Source of the DNA: Candidatus Baldrarchaeota archaeon
GTDB taxonomy: Archaea; Asgardarchaeota; Baldrarchaeia; Baldrarchaeales; DXJG01
Assembly (NCBI GenBank): GCA_030587435.1
Contig: JAUQZC010000029.1
Coordinates: 1-11,056 of the forward strand
Length of the DNA: 11,056 nt
Direction: 5' to 3'
A model generated the notes under the pieces. That model had not been told where the DNA came from. It searched no databases and saw only the letters and a program-made list of their open reading frames with translations. Shown here in pieces: positions 1 to 6,648 of this stretch. A program made the position numbers and the translations under genes. Numbering within the stretch: the stretch's first letter is position 1; every line of letters starts with the position of its first letter.

Positions 1-1
1 A

Positions 2-55
2 CATGATTCAACCTCCATTACGAACAAACAGTTTTTAAATAATTTTTAAATGGTT
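2..55 (-). promoter_or_regulatory. Promoter, RBS and start codon of a leftward gene leaving the window
   Basis: On the minus strand an ATG lies at 4..2, preceded by a perfect GGAGGT at 16..11 with a six-base spacer. Two A/T-rich TTTAAA-like boxes at about 33-55 are suitable archaeal TATA elements and would give a short leader. Only the start codon is inside the window, so the product cannot be named. The region would be divergent from the radical-SAM remnant that begins at 133. Confidence 0.5.
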
Positions 56-132
56 TCTTTTTCTATATTTATCGGCCAATATATTAATTTCGGAAAATTG
101 CTTCAAATAAGAGTCGCATCTGGGACTTCAGT

Positions 133-714
133 ATGGTGGATGTGGTTCTTATTAATCCACTAAATATTCATTCAAAGTTTGCTTTGCTTTCGGTTTCCTA
201 GCGAAACAAGAGAAACTATAAAGGTCACCATAAAATTTGCTAAGAAGATAGACCCGGACTATGCGGTATTTTCATTAGCAACACCCTACCCTGGAACCAG
301 ATTTTACGAATTCTGCAAAAACTCGGTTTAATCAAGGTAAAGGACTGGATACATTACAACCTAACTACACCAATAATAGAAACAGTAGACTTAACTTTGG
401 CAGAGTTAAAACAACTACAAATACAAGCATTCAAGGAGTTCTATCTGAGCCCCAAGTGGATTGCAAAACAACTCGTGAGAGAAGGACGTAAATTCTTAAA
501 TGTACTAAAACAAATACTACGAGTCCTTATTAAAAGCAGATTAAAAGGAATAATAGGTTTCCATCCACGGCTGCAAACCCTTGTAAAAACATTAATTTCA
601 TTGATAACACATGTGGCTCTAAATTGTACTGTAATCACAATTGGCTGCACAAGAAACAGCGTATTTCGATTAATTATCCTACAAATCAAATACGTCGTTA
701 ACTCGCTAAAGTAA
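133..714 (+). pseudogene. Internally deleted B12-binding-type radical SAM protein remnant
   Basis: The first piece, from ATG 133, reads MVDVVLINPLNIHSKFALLS, which resembles the N-terminus of cobalamin-binding-domain radical SAM enzymes. It runs into a stop at about 199. From about 191 a different frame gives FRFPSETRETIKV, followed by FAKKIDPDYAVFSLATPYPGT, the end of a radical SAM barrel where GFPGET is usual. Near 317-330 the frame shifts again to GLIKVKDWIHYNLTTP and a helical tail that stays open to 714. The cobalamin-binding domain core and the CxxxCxxC cluster loop are missing. Proteins of this type are usually 450-500 residues, so roughly 280 residues appear deleted. The part after about residue 70 of the tail looks degenerate. 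The family assignment rests on motif recognition only; the broken state is directly visible. Confidence 0.72.
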
Positions 715-768
715 GCGTAGCCGCTCTTTACTCCCAATCTTTGTTTCATTTTTCTATGCTATTTTTAA

Positions 769-810
769 TAGGTTTTTAGGTGATGGATATATCAATTTCT
801 TAAAAACCTA
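769..810. repeat. 10-bp perfect inverted repeat next to the guaB promoter
   Basis: TAGGTTTTTA at 769-778 is the exact reverse complement of TAAAAACCTA at 801-810, separated by 22 bases that contain the palindrome GATATATC. The right arm ends at the first base of the presumed TATA box of the IMP dehydrogenase gene. It could be an operator, or the terminator of the upstream remnant. No function is shown. Confidence 0.5.
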
Positions 811-875
811 AATATTTAAAACTTAATTACAAAAAGGATAAGTAATTCCAAAGCGGTTACCAACAATTAAGAGGT
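811..875 (+). promoter_or_regulatory. guaB TATA box and ribosome binding site
   Basis: An ATATTTAAA box lies at about 812-820, 63 bases before the ATG at 883, which suggests a leader of roughly 35-40 bases. GAGGT at 871-875 sits seven bases before ATG 883 and decides the start. A two-codon frame (ATG CGA TGA) at 878-886 overlaps that start codon. Confidence 0.5.
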
Positions 876-882
876 TCATGCG

Positions 883-1935
883 ATGAGAGAAATGTTCCTA
901 GAGAAGTTGAAAAAAGCCGAATTGGGGCTAACATTTGATGACGTCTTAATTAAGCCAAACTATTCAGAAGTACACCCCGCAAAAGTCGACACAACGACTA
1001 AAGTGAGCAAAAACATAAAACTAGATATCCCTCTTGTTAGTTCTCCAATGGATACAGTTACAGAAGCTGAGATGGCAATAGCACTTGCAAAACACGGCGG
1101 AATAGGAATAATTCACAGAAATCTAAGCATCGAAGAAGAAGCAAAAGAAGTAGAAAAAGTAAAGGAAAAAGGATTAAAAGTTGGCGCTGCTGTCGGAGTC
1201 TTCGACCAAAAAAGAGTTGAAGCGCTGGTAAACGCGGGAGCAGACTTAATAGTAATAGATACAGCTCACGGCCACAGCAAAGACGTTATTGAAAGCTTAA
1301 AAATATACAAGAAAATGCACGACGTAGACATAATGGCTGGAAACATAGCTACCAAAGAAGGGGCAATAGCATTAATTGAGAATGGCGCCGATAGCTTAAG
1401 AGTCGGAATAGGCCCTGGCTCTGCATGCCTCACAAGAAAGGTAAGTGGAGTCGGCGTTCCACAACTTTACGCAGTAGCATCTGTCGCAGATGTTGCAAGC
1501 GAATATGATGTTCCTGTTGTGGCAGATGGTGGAATAAAAACCTCTGGAGATATCGTCAAAGCTATAGTCGCGGGCGCGGACTGCGTAATGATAGGAAATC
1601 TATTTGCTGGAACAGATGAGTCCCCAGGAGAAATAATCATAGATAAAGGTCAAAAATTCAAGAAATATAGAGGCATGGGAAGCGAAGAAGTTGTAAAAAG
1701 ACTTGACAGATATTCAAAGCTGGTTCCAGAAGGCATAGTAGGATTAGTCCCATATAAGGGAACAGTTGAAGATGTTATACATAAGTTAGTTGGGGGATTA
1801 AAAACTGGAATGGGTTATGTTGGAGCAGGAAACATTAAAGAACTAAAGTTAAAAGGAAGATTTATTAGAGTTACGTCTCTGGGAGAAAGAGAAAATAGGC
1901 CTAGAAACATCTTTATAGAGAAAGAATTTACATAA
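883..1935 (+). CDS. guaB: IMP dehydrogenase, short form without CBS domains
   Basis: It should oxidise IMP to XMP with NAD+, the first committed step of GMP synthesis, in the cytoplasm. The 350 residues form one IMPDH/GMPR TIM barrel. [10 protein letters not shown] (16-25) and [13 protein letters not shown] (53-65) open it. [20 protein letters not shown] (175-194) carries the catalytic cysteine, Cys182. [11 protein letters not shown] (213-223) binds the phosphate, YRGMGS lies at 262-267, and [12 protein letters not shown] (282-293) is the mobile flap. Arg276-Tyr277 match the Arg-Tyr dyad that in IMPDH activates water, which favours IMPDH over GMP reductase. Full-length IMPDH has about 485 residues. 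Here [17 protein letters not shown] passes straight to [10 protein letters not shown], so the CBS pair is absent, and the segment between the Arg-Tyr dyad and the flap is about seven residues shorter than in E. coli. The gene has its own promoter and appears monocistronic. Confidence 0.93.
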   Translation: MREMFLEKLKKAELGLTFDDVLIKPNYSEVHPAKVDTTTKVSKNIKLDIPLVSSPMDTVTEAEMAIALAKHGGIGIIHRNLSIEEEAKEVEKVKEKGLKVGAAVGVFDQKRVEALVNAGADLIVIDTAHGHSKDVIESLKIYKKMHDVDIMAGNIATKEGAIALIENGADSLRVGIGPGSACLTRKVSGVGVPQLYAVASVADVASEYDVPVVADGGIKTSGDIVKAIVAGADCVMIGNLFAGTDESPGEIIIDKGQKFKKYRGMGSEEVVKRLDRYSKLVPEGIVGLVPYKGTVEDVIHKLVGGLKTGMGYVGAGNIKELKLKGRFIRVTSLGERENRPRNIFIEKEFT

Positions 1936-1945
1936 TTTCAAATCA

Positions 1946-1963
1946 ATCATAAGAACCTATGAT
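1946..1963. terminator. Small hairpin between convergent genes
   Basis: ATCATA (1946-1951) and TATGAT (1958-1963) can pair around a six-base loop in the 37-base gap between the convergent guaB and the small leftward gene. No T-tract follows on the guaB side, so a terminator role is only suggested by position. Confidence 0.2.
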
Positions 1964-1972
1964 AGTTAGTTC

Positions 1973-2269
1973 CTATGTATAGACTAGAAGTTCCTCCTTT
2001 TCAACCCTTTCCCTCTTCTTTTTGGAATTTTCCCAATCATTGTATACCTTAATTAACGATTCTATGTAATCTTTAAGTTTTTTAGCCCTATCCTCATCTT
2101 TCAAAGTCTCCTTTAGCTTTTGTTCAAGATCCTGACACATATTCGCAGATCCAACTAAACCATACATGTTTACTAGATTTCTGAAAATGAAGTCTTTAAT
2201 CGCCTCATTGTTTGCTTTTTCAGCTAATTTTAGCCGTTCCAAAAGCCATTCAACAACTTGGATACTCAT
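1973..2269 (-). CDS. Small charged helical protein, unknown function
   Basis: I do not recognise this family. The reading frame is open from a TTG at 2293. The ATG at 2269 is preferred because GGTGAT lies three bases upstream, which corresponds to about seven bases from the GGAGG register; the GGAGGT further upstream is too far away at 16 bases. The product is 98 residues, predicted almost entirely helical and rich in Lys and Glu. It has an N-terminal amphipathic stretch (VVEWLLERLKLAEKANN) and a basic-acidic tail (SKKKRERVEKEE) that could be a coiled coil. There is no signal peptide, membrane segment or metal motif; its one cysteine is unremarkable. The promoter just upstream separates it from the pseudogene behind it. 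Confidence 0.6.
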   Translation of the reverse strand: MSIQVVEWLLERLKLAEKANNEAIKDFIFRNLVNMYGLVGSANMCQDLEQKLKETLKDEDRAKKLKDYIESLIKVYNDWENSKKKRERVEKEELLVYT

Positions 2270-2320
2270 AATATCACCATAAATAACCTCCAACTTAATA
2301 CACTATTATGCTCGATAAGT

Positions 2321-2350
2321 TATTTAAATTTAATATTCCGATAAAATCGG
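2321..2350 (-). promoter_or_regulatory. TATA box and short inverted repeat upstream of the small helical gene
   Basis: On the minus strand AAATTTAAATA (about 2321-2332) is a suitable TATA element, about 55 bases before ATG 2269. Directly upstream, CCGAT-AAA-ATCGG (2338-2350) is a perfect 5-bp inverted repeat with a three-base centre, in the position where an archaeal activator or repressor could bind. No regulator can be named. Confidence 0.4.
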
Positions 2351-2425
2351 TAAGCCTGAATTTAAATAGTCAAAGTAAAATAGAAAAACAAAACGTGTAA
2401 AATAAAAGAAACTATATTTAAAATA

Positions 2426-3626
2426 TTAGTCTGCAAGTATTCTCTCGATTTCTTCTTCAGCGAGTTCGTCGATCGTCGGAATGCCAGTAACTCTTCTTGC
2501 TCTTTCTGTTAAGGATGCTAAGTCTTTTCTGTCCAGTAGTTCAAGCTTCCATTTTCTGGCTCCAGCCATTAGTTGTCGAAGGCCTGTGCCGATTCTGTCC
2601 ACGAAGTATGAGTATAATCCAATTGCACCTGGAGGTAGTTTCTTCCAGTCGTCACCAAATATCTTCTTAAGCTCTGGGGTAACTGCGAAGAACTTCTCAG
2701 GACTGTCACTGTACAGTTTTGCGAATGTGCTTGGTAACTTTCCTTCTTCAGCGAGTTCAACGAAGTATGTTGCTTTCATTACTGCTGTTATAGGTGCCCT
2801 TGCCATCGAAATGGCTTTCACATAGGGTCCGTCGCCAAAGTTGCTCATTGCGATTGCTTTGAATATTTGTGTTTCATTTATGAATCCGCCTGCCATAGCT
2901 ATGTCAGGTATGTGTTTGCCTTTCTTCTTTAAGATTTCAAGACACTTTAATACTTAAGCTTCTAGGTAAACTGTTGGTGTTGCGCATTCGTCCATCATTG
3001 GTACTGGACTCATACCAGTTCCACCGCCAGCACCGTCAAAGGTTACAGCATCTATTTTTGGTCTCTGAAGCAACTTTCAAGGTTCATGCAACTACTTCAG
3101 GTCTGTATGCACCAGTCTTTAAGAATACTTTCTTTGTCCCCTGTTCTCTTAACCATTCAACATCTTCAATGAAGTCTTTTAGAGTGGGCATACCAACTCT
3201 GCTGTGTCTTTCGAACGTCTTAATTATACCGTCTTTAAATACTTCTTGTACCACGGGGTCTTCTGGGTCTGGAATTACGATGTATCCACGTTTTTTAAGC
3301 ATAATTGCTTTGCTTAAGTCGCTAATTCTAACTTCTCCACCGATAGCTTTAGCGCCTTGTCCCCATTTTCTTTCAATTACGTTAACTTCCAGTTTGGAAA
3401 TTACGTAAACATCTACGCCGAGTCTTTTGTCTTCAACGCCCGTTTGAACTACAATGTCACTGTGTTTTCCATCCCACCATTCCTTGTATATCTTTACTCT
3501 ATATTCCATGTCCTTTGAGTACGTTACCTTTCCGTTGGTGATTTTTGCTTCTGAATCCATACCACAAACATTTTCTTCAATTGTCTGAATTGTTCCCGAA
3601 ATTGCCGCGCCTATTGCTAATCCATC
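2426..3626 (-). pseudogene. FMN-binding glutamate synthase domain gene, decayed
   Basis: Intact relatives are the archaeal stand-alone glutamate-synthase FMN barrel (GltB domain 2 type). Frame A reads from 3626 (DGLAIGAAISGTIQTIEENVCGMD) through GDIVVQ-like and WGQGAKAIGGEV segments to FLKTGAYRPEVVA. It stops at TGA 3086..3084, where the family has Trp (AWTLKVASE). Near 3055-3059 an A-run has one base too many; frame B then continues KIDAVTFDGAGGGTGMSP, the FMN-site signature. A TAA at 2956..2954 replaces Leu in YLEALVLKCLE, after which the frame is open to 2426 (AMAGGFINETQIFKA, GLRQLMAGARKW). The N-terminus is also missing: a TAG lies at 3629..3627 and nothing recognisable precedes it. Two nonsense codons and a frameshift within about 45 codons indicate a dead gene. 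Gene callers will report two false proteins (3560-3084 and 2896-2426). Confidence 0.88.
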
Positions 3627-3834
3627 CTAATTATTTTTCGCTACGTAAGTTGAACCTAAGGCGAGCAATAAGCTATATTATGTAAAAACAACATACGAAA
3701 GATGCGCAAACCACTAATTCAACCTTTATCCTCAAAGCCAAGAGATAAAAGCAAGGAAAACAAAAATAGGTTAACCAAAACGAAGAAACAAAATCATAAA
3801 GCTATAATTCAAACATAAACATATTAAACACCAC

Positions 3835-3900
3835 TTTTATATGTGTAAAACATCTCTAACTCAACAAAAGGAACTAATGCTCTATTTACGATCCGGAGGG
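3835..3900 (+). promoter_or_regulatory. TATA box and ribosome binding site of the M20 gene
   Basis: TTTTATATG at 3835-3843 lies 64 bases before ATG 3907, nearly the spacing seen at guaB. GGAGGG at 3895-3900 is six bases before that ATG and fixes it as the start. The rest of the gap from 3630 holds nothing I can recognise. Confidence 0.5.
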
Positions 3901-3906
3901 AATTTA

Positions 3907-5064
3907 ATGGTCAACAAAACTTCACTAACTATAAATAAGAAATATATTGTTGAAATTTTAAGAAATCTAATCAAAACTAAACCCGTAAATCCTCCCGGAC
4001 AAGAAGAAGAGGCCGCGCTCATAATTAAGGAAGAACTTGAAAAACTTGGTGCAAAAACCACTTTAGACTATGTAAAACCAAAAAGACCAAATGTGATAGG
4101 AACGTTTGGGGGAGAGGAGGGTAAAGGAACAACCCTGCTATTTAATGGACATACAGATGTTGTTCCACCTGGGCCAAACTGGACAATGGATCCGTTTGAA
4201 GGAATAGTGAAAGATGGTAAAGTTTACGGTCGAGGAGCTGTAGACATGCTTGGAGGTCTTGCAGCAACACTAGGTGCAATCAAAACTGTAATTGATAGTG
4301 AATATGAATTCAAAGGAAAACTTCTGTATACTGCTGTTATAGCTGAGGAAACAGGGGGAGATGGGGCAATAAAATTGGTGAAAGACGGTATAAAAGCTGA
4401 CTACGCGTATGTTAGTGAGCCAAGCGACCTTGAGATACGTATTGCTGAAAGAGGACTAATATGGTTCAAAATAAAATGTATAGGTGAAGCAGCACATGCA
4501 TCAATGCCTCACCTCGGAATAAACGCAATAGAAGTCCTTACAAAAGCTCTCCTAGCCATAAAAGACATAAAATACGACTATGAACCCCATGAGTTCTTAG
4601 GTTATCATACATTTAATATAGGGCTCATTAAGGGAGGAGTTAAAACAAATATCGTTGCCCCAGAGTGCGAAGCAACCATAGACATAAGAACACCTCCATC
4701 ACTTTCGTTTGAAACAGTGGAAGAAAAAATTAGGAATGTTCTAAAAACTTTTGAAGAAATTTATGGCGCAAAATTCGATCTTCAAGTGATTGCTACAGCA
4801 GATCCTTTCGAGTTGGACAAAAATTCTGAAATTGTAAGATTTACATGTAAAGCTTTTAAAGAAGCTTTAGACATGGAACCAAGAATTGGAGGGATGTTTG
4901 GAGCAACCGACGGAAGATTCTTCGTTAAAGCAGGAATACCGACAGTTATACTAGGTCCTGGACCAGAAGACAACGCCCATAAAGCCGACGAATATGTGGA
5001 AATAGACAGTTTAGTTAAACTGGCAAAAATATACACACAAATAATATTAAAAACACTAACCTAA
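3907..5064 (+). CDS. M20 family metallohydrolase (ArgE/DapE/ACY1/CPG2 type)
   Basis: It is a two-zinc amidohydrolase that removes an acyl group or cleaves an amide from an amino-acid-like substrate in the cytoplasm. The frame opens at 3841, but GGAGGG before ATG 3907 supports a 385-residue product. Zinc and catalytic residues are present. NGHTDVVP has His82 and Asp84. GRGAVDMLGG has the bridging Asp113. AEETGG has the general base Glu147 and ligand Glu148. SEPSD supplies a ligand at 171 or 174, and DNAHKADEYV gives His358. The lid/dimerisation domain spans roughly 184-295 and contains AAHASMPHLGINA with His197. Length and motif order are normal. Substrate cannot be read from sequence: acetylornithine, succinyl-diaminopimelate, lysine-carrier or peptide amides are all possible, and no biosynthetic neighbours help decide. 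Confidence 0.9.
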   Translation: MVNKTSLTINKKYIVEILRNLIKTKPVNPPGQEEEAALIIKEELEKLGAKTTLDYVKPKRPNVIGTFGGEEGKGTTLLFNGHTDVVPPGPNWTMDPFEGIVKDGKVYGRGAVDMLGGLAATLGAIKTVIDSEYEFKGKLLYTAVIAEETGGDGAIKLVKDGIKADYAYVSEPSDLEIRIAERGLIWFKIKCIGEAAHASMPHLGINAIEVLTKALLAIKDIKYDYEPHEFLGYHTFNIGLIKGGVKTNIVAPECEATIDIRTPPSLSFETVEEKIRNVLKTFEEIYGAKFDLQVIATADPFELDKNSEIVRFTCKAFKEALDMEPRIGGMFGATDGRFFVKAGIPTVILGPGPEDNAHKADEYVEIDSLVKLAKIYTQIILKTLT

Positions 5065-5136
5065 CTCACCAAATACAATTTTAATTATCGAAGTTTTAAA
5101 GATTGAAGATACGTAACAAGAACCGTTAAATATTAG

Positions 5137-5297
5137 AAATTATCCATCAGGATAAGAAATCAGTTCGAAGAACCTGAAGAAGTAGAAAAAAGAGGTAAAA
5201 TTCCTTCTGCATAGTAAACGGTAAGCCCATTGAATCATTCTTCATGGACAAAGAAAACTTCCAGAAAGAGGTTAAAGAAGCACTCAAACACAGATAG
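5137..5297 (+). pseudogene. Frameshifted thioredoxin-fold-like C-terminal fragment
   Basis: Frame 1 from 5137 reads KLSIRIRNQFEEPEEVEKRG, then KIPSA, and ends at TAG 5212. Shifted by one base from 5211, the text continues IVNGKPIESFFMDKENF and QKEVKEALKHR to a stop at 5295-5297. Joined, the IPSAIVNGK stretch resembles the cis-proline strand and C-terminal helix of small thioredoxin or glutaredoxin-like proteins. No CxxC half or start codon precedes it. The join is clear by eye; the family call is tentative. The rest of the 5065-5376 gap shows no other gene. Confidence 0.4.
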
Positions 5298-5376
5298 AAA
5301 TTTGTGGTTTAACTTCACATTCCCTCTAATAAAGTATATATGAGTGTTTGATCTAGATTTCTAATGATATCAAATG

Positions 5377-6120
5377 TTACTCAGATTTCTCCTTTAAATG
5401 TTCGTAGATTCTTGGTAAAATTTCACCAGCCTTCCCTTTCAGTGAGTAATGGCAAACTGGAGTTAGAGGAGTATCTGCAACATTTATTTCAACTAGGATT
5501 CCTCCGTGGTCTTTTGTTATTAATGGTAGTGATGCCGCTGGTTGAACAACCCCACTAGTACCTATTATTAGCATCGCATCGCTTTGAGCGGCAAGTTTGA
5601 ACGCTTTATTCAACGCTTCTTGTGGTAAAGATTCATAAAACCATACCACGTCTGGTCGCATTAAACCTCCACACTTTTCACATATAGGGGGTATTTGGGT
5701 TGGAGGAGAACTTAGCACAGTCTTCCAATTGCAATTAACACATCTTATTCTCCAAATATTGCCGTGAAGTTCTATAACATTTTTTGATCCAGCTCTAAGA
5801 TGTAAACCATCTACGTTCTGAGTTATAACAGCCTTTATTATACCTTCTTTCTCCATTTCCGCTAAAGCTATGTGCGCCGGGTTAGGTTTAGCTTTACTAA
5901 TAATGTTCATTCTCCAAACATACCATTCCCAAACAAGTTTAGGATTTCTTTGAAAAGCAAATGGAGTAGCTAAATCTTCTGCTCTATATTTTTTCCAAAG
6001 TCCATCTTTACCTCTAAAAGTAGGTATACCGCTTTCAGCAGATATTCCAGCACCTGTTAACGCAACAGCGTTTTTAGAACTTCTTAAAATGTCCGCAGCA
6101 GCCTTTAACAAGTCTTCCAT
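5377..6120 (-). CDS. SIR2 family NAD-dependent protein deacylase, class III
   Basis: It should remove acyl groups from protein lysines using NAD+, giving nicotinamide and O-acyl-ADP-ribose. The frame opens at ATG 6135, but GGTGAGG lies just upstream of ATG 6120, giving 247 residues. Numbered from 6120, [16 protein letters not shown] begins at about 22 and [11 protein letters not shown] at about 101. The catalytic His119 lies in ELHGN. Four zinc cysteines, Cys127, Cys130, Cys147 and Cys150, come in two CxxC pairs, and [10 protein letters not shown] is near 187. Tyr67 and Arg70 (YVWR) form the YxxR pair that in SIRT5 and CobB holds the carboxylate of succinyl- or malonyl-lysine, so desuccinylase activity is plausible alongside deacetylase. 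An oddity is FYE in [11 protein letters not shown], where FGE is usual. Length is normal. It is divergent from the membrane protein/HDAC-like pair. Confidence 0.92.
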   Translation of the reverse strand: MEDLLKAAADILRSSKNAVALTGAGISAESGIPTFRGKDGLWKKYRAEDLATPFAFQRNPKLVWEWYVWRMNIISKAKPNPAHIALAEMEKEGIIKAVITQNVDGLHLRAGSKNVIELHGNIWRIRCVNCNWKTVLSSPPTQIPPICEKCGGLMRPDVVWFYESLPQEALNKAFKLAAQSDAMLIIGTSGVVQPAASLPLITKDHGGILVEINVADTPLTPVCHYSLKGKAGEILPRIYEHLKEKSE

Positions 6121-6195
6121 TTTAAACCTCACCATTTAAATTAATGATTAGGAAATATTTTAGTATCTAGTGCCTAGTGTACTGGAGGTTTAAAG
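6121..6195. promoter_or_regulatory. Divergent promoter between sirtuin and membrane/HDAC pair
   Basis: ATTTAAATTA at 6134-6143 is a TATA candidate for the rightward gene (about 55 bases before GTG 6196). AAAATATTT-like sequence at about 6153-6162 serves the leftward sirtuin, about 35 bases before ATG 6120. The two promoters overlap. CTAGTG occurs twice, at 6167-6172 and 6174-6179, as a tandem repeat with one intervening base that could be a regulator site. GGAGGT at 6184-6189 is the rightward ribosome binding site. Confidence 0.45.
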
Positions 6196-6636
6196 GTGAA
6201 AAGAACCATTATTGGCGCCGTCTTAACATTCATCTTTGCATGCACAATAATGTATTTCGAGAAATTTTATCAAACTATGGGATTACCAAATCTAAGCGAC
6301 ATCTCAACACTACGAAGTATAGCAGAAAAAGTTATACCTCTATTGTTGACCTCTTTCTCTCAATTCATGAATGAAGAATATACTCCAATCGTAGCTTGGG
6401 GAGTAGCTGGCTTCGCAGGAGGAGCAATAGCAAAAAGCTATGCCAGAGCACTACTAATAAGTCTAATAAACATAGGCTTAGCTATACTAGTTATACTAAC
6501 CTTACCAACAGCACTTAACGCGATGTATGATATTGCAACAGTTCCAATTCACTATGACTGGGGGTTTGCAGCCGCAGCGGTTCTAATAGCAGCCTTAATA
6601 GGTTCAAGCTTAACAATGAGCGAGGAAGAAGAATGA
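6196..6636 (+). CDS. Small multi-pass membrane protein, unknown function
   Basis: I do not recognise a family. The GTG at 6196 is chosen because GGAGGT lies six bases before it. The 146 residues contain hydrophobic segments at about 4-20, 64-78, 85-105 and 121-139, so three or four membrane passes. A soluble helical stretch spans 30-62, a short loop with PIHYDWG lies near 117-123, and the protein ends in an acidic tail, MSEEEE. The gene is followed after 12 bases by the HDAC-like gene on the same strand, so the two are very probably cotranscribed. A role as membrane partner or transporter for the deacylase substrate is possible but unsupported. Confidence 0.75.
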   Translation: MKRTIIGAVLTFIFACTIMYFEKFYQTMGLPNLSDISTLRSIAEKVIPLLLTSFSQFMNEEYTPIVAWGVAGFAGGAIAKSYARALLISLINIGLAILVILTLPTALNAMYDIATVPIHYDWGFAAAAVLIAALIGSSLTMSEEEE

Positions 6637-6648
6637 ACGGTGGTTCTC

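Noticed and set aside
441..749. 102-codon minus-strand open frame
   Set aside because: It is antisense to the radical SAM tail, which has recognisable family text; no ribosome site or promoter supports it.
2481..3408. Two plus-strand open frames (2481-2825, 2974-3408)
   Set aside because: Both are antisense to conserved glutamate-synthase domain sequence and are rich in Ser/Pro/Leu, as expected for shadows.
3084..3629. TAG and TGA in the glutamate-synthase frame as pyrrolysine or selenocysteine codons
   Set aside because: TGA stands where the family has Trp, a TAA and a frameshift occur nearby, and no SECIS-like hairpin was seen, so ordinary decay is simpler.
3630..3834. Possible missing N-terminus of the glutamate-synthase gene or an RNA gene
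   Set aside because: Minus-strand frames contain several stops and no family motifs; no tRNA-like cloverleaf or long stem was found.
3841..3906. Longer start of the M20 hydrolase at ATG 3841
   Set aside because: It has no ribosome site, would sit on the TATA-like box, and its 22 extra residues do not look like the family; GGAGGG supports ATG 3907.
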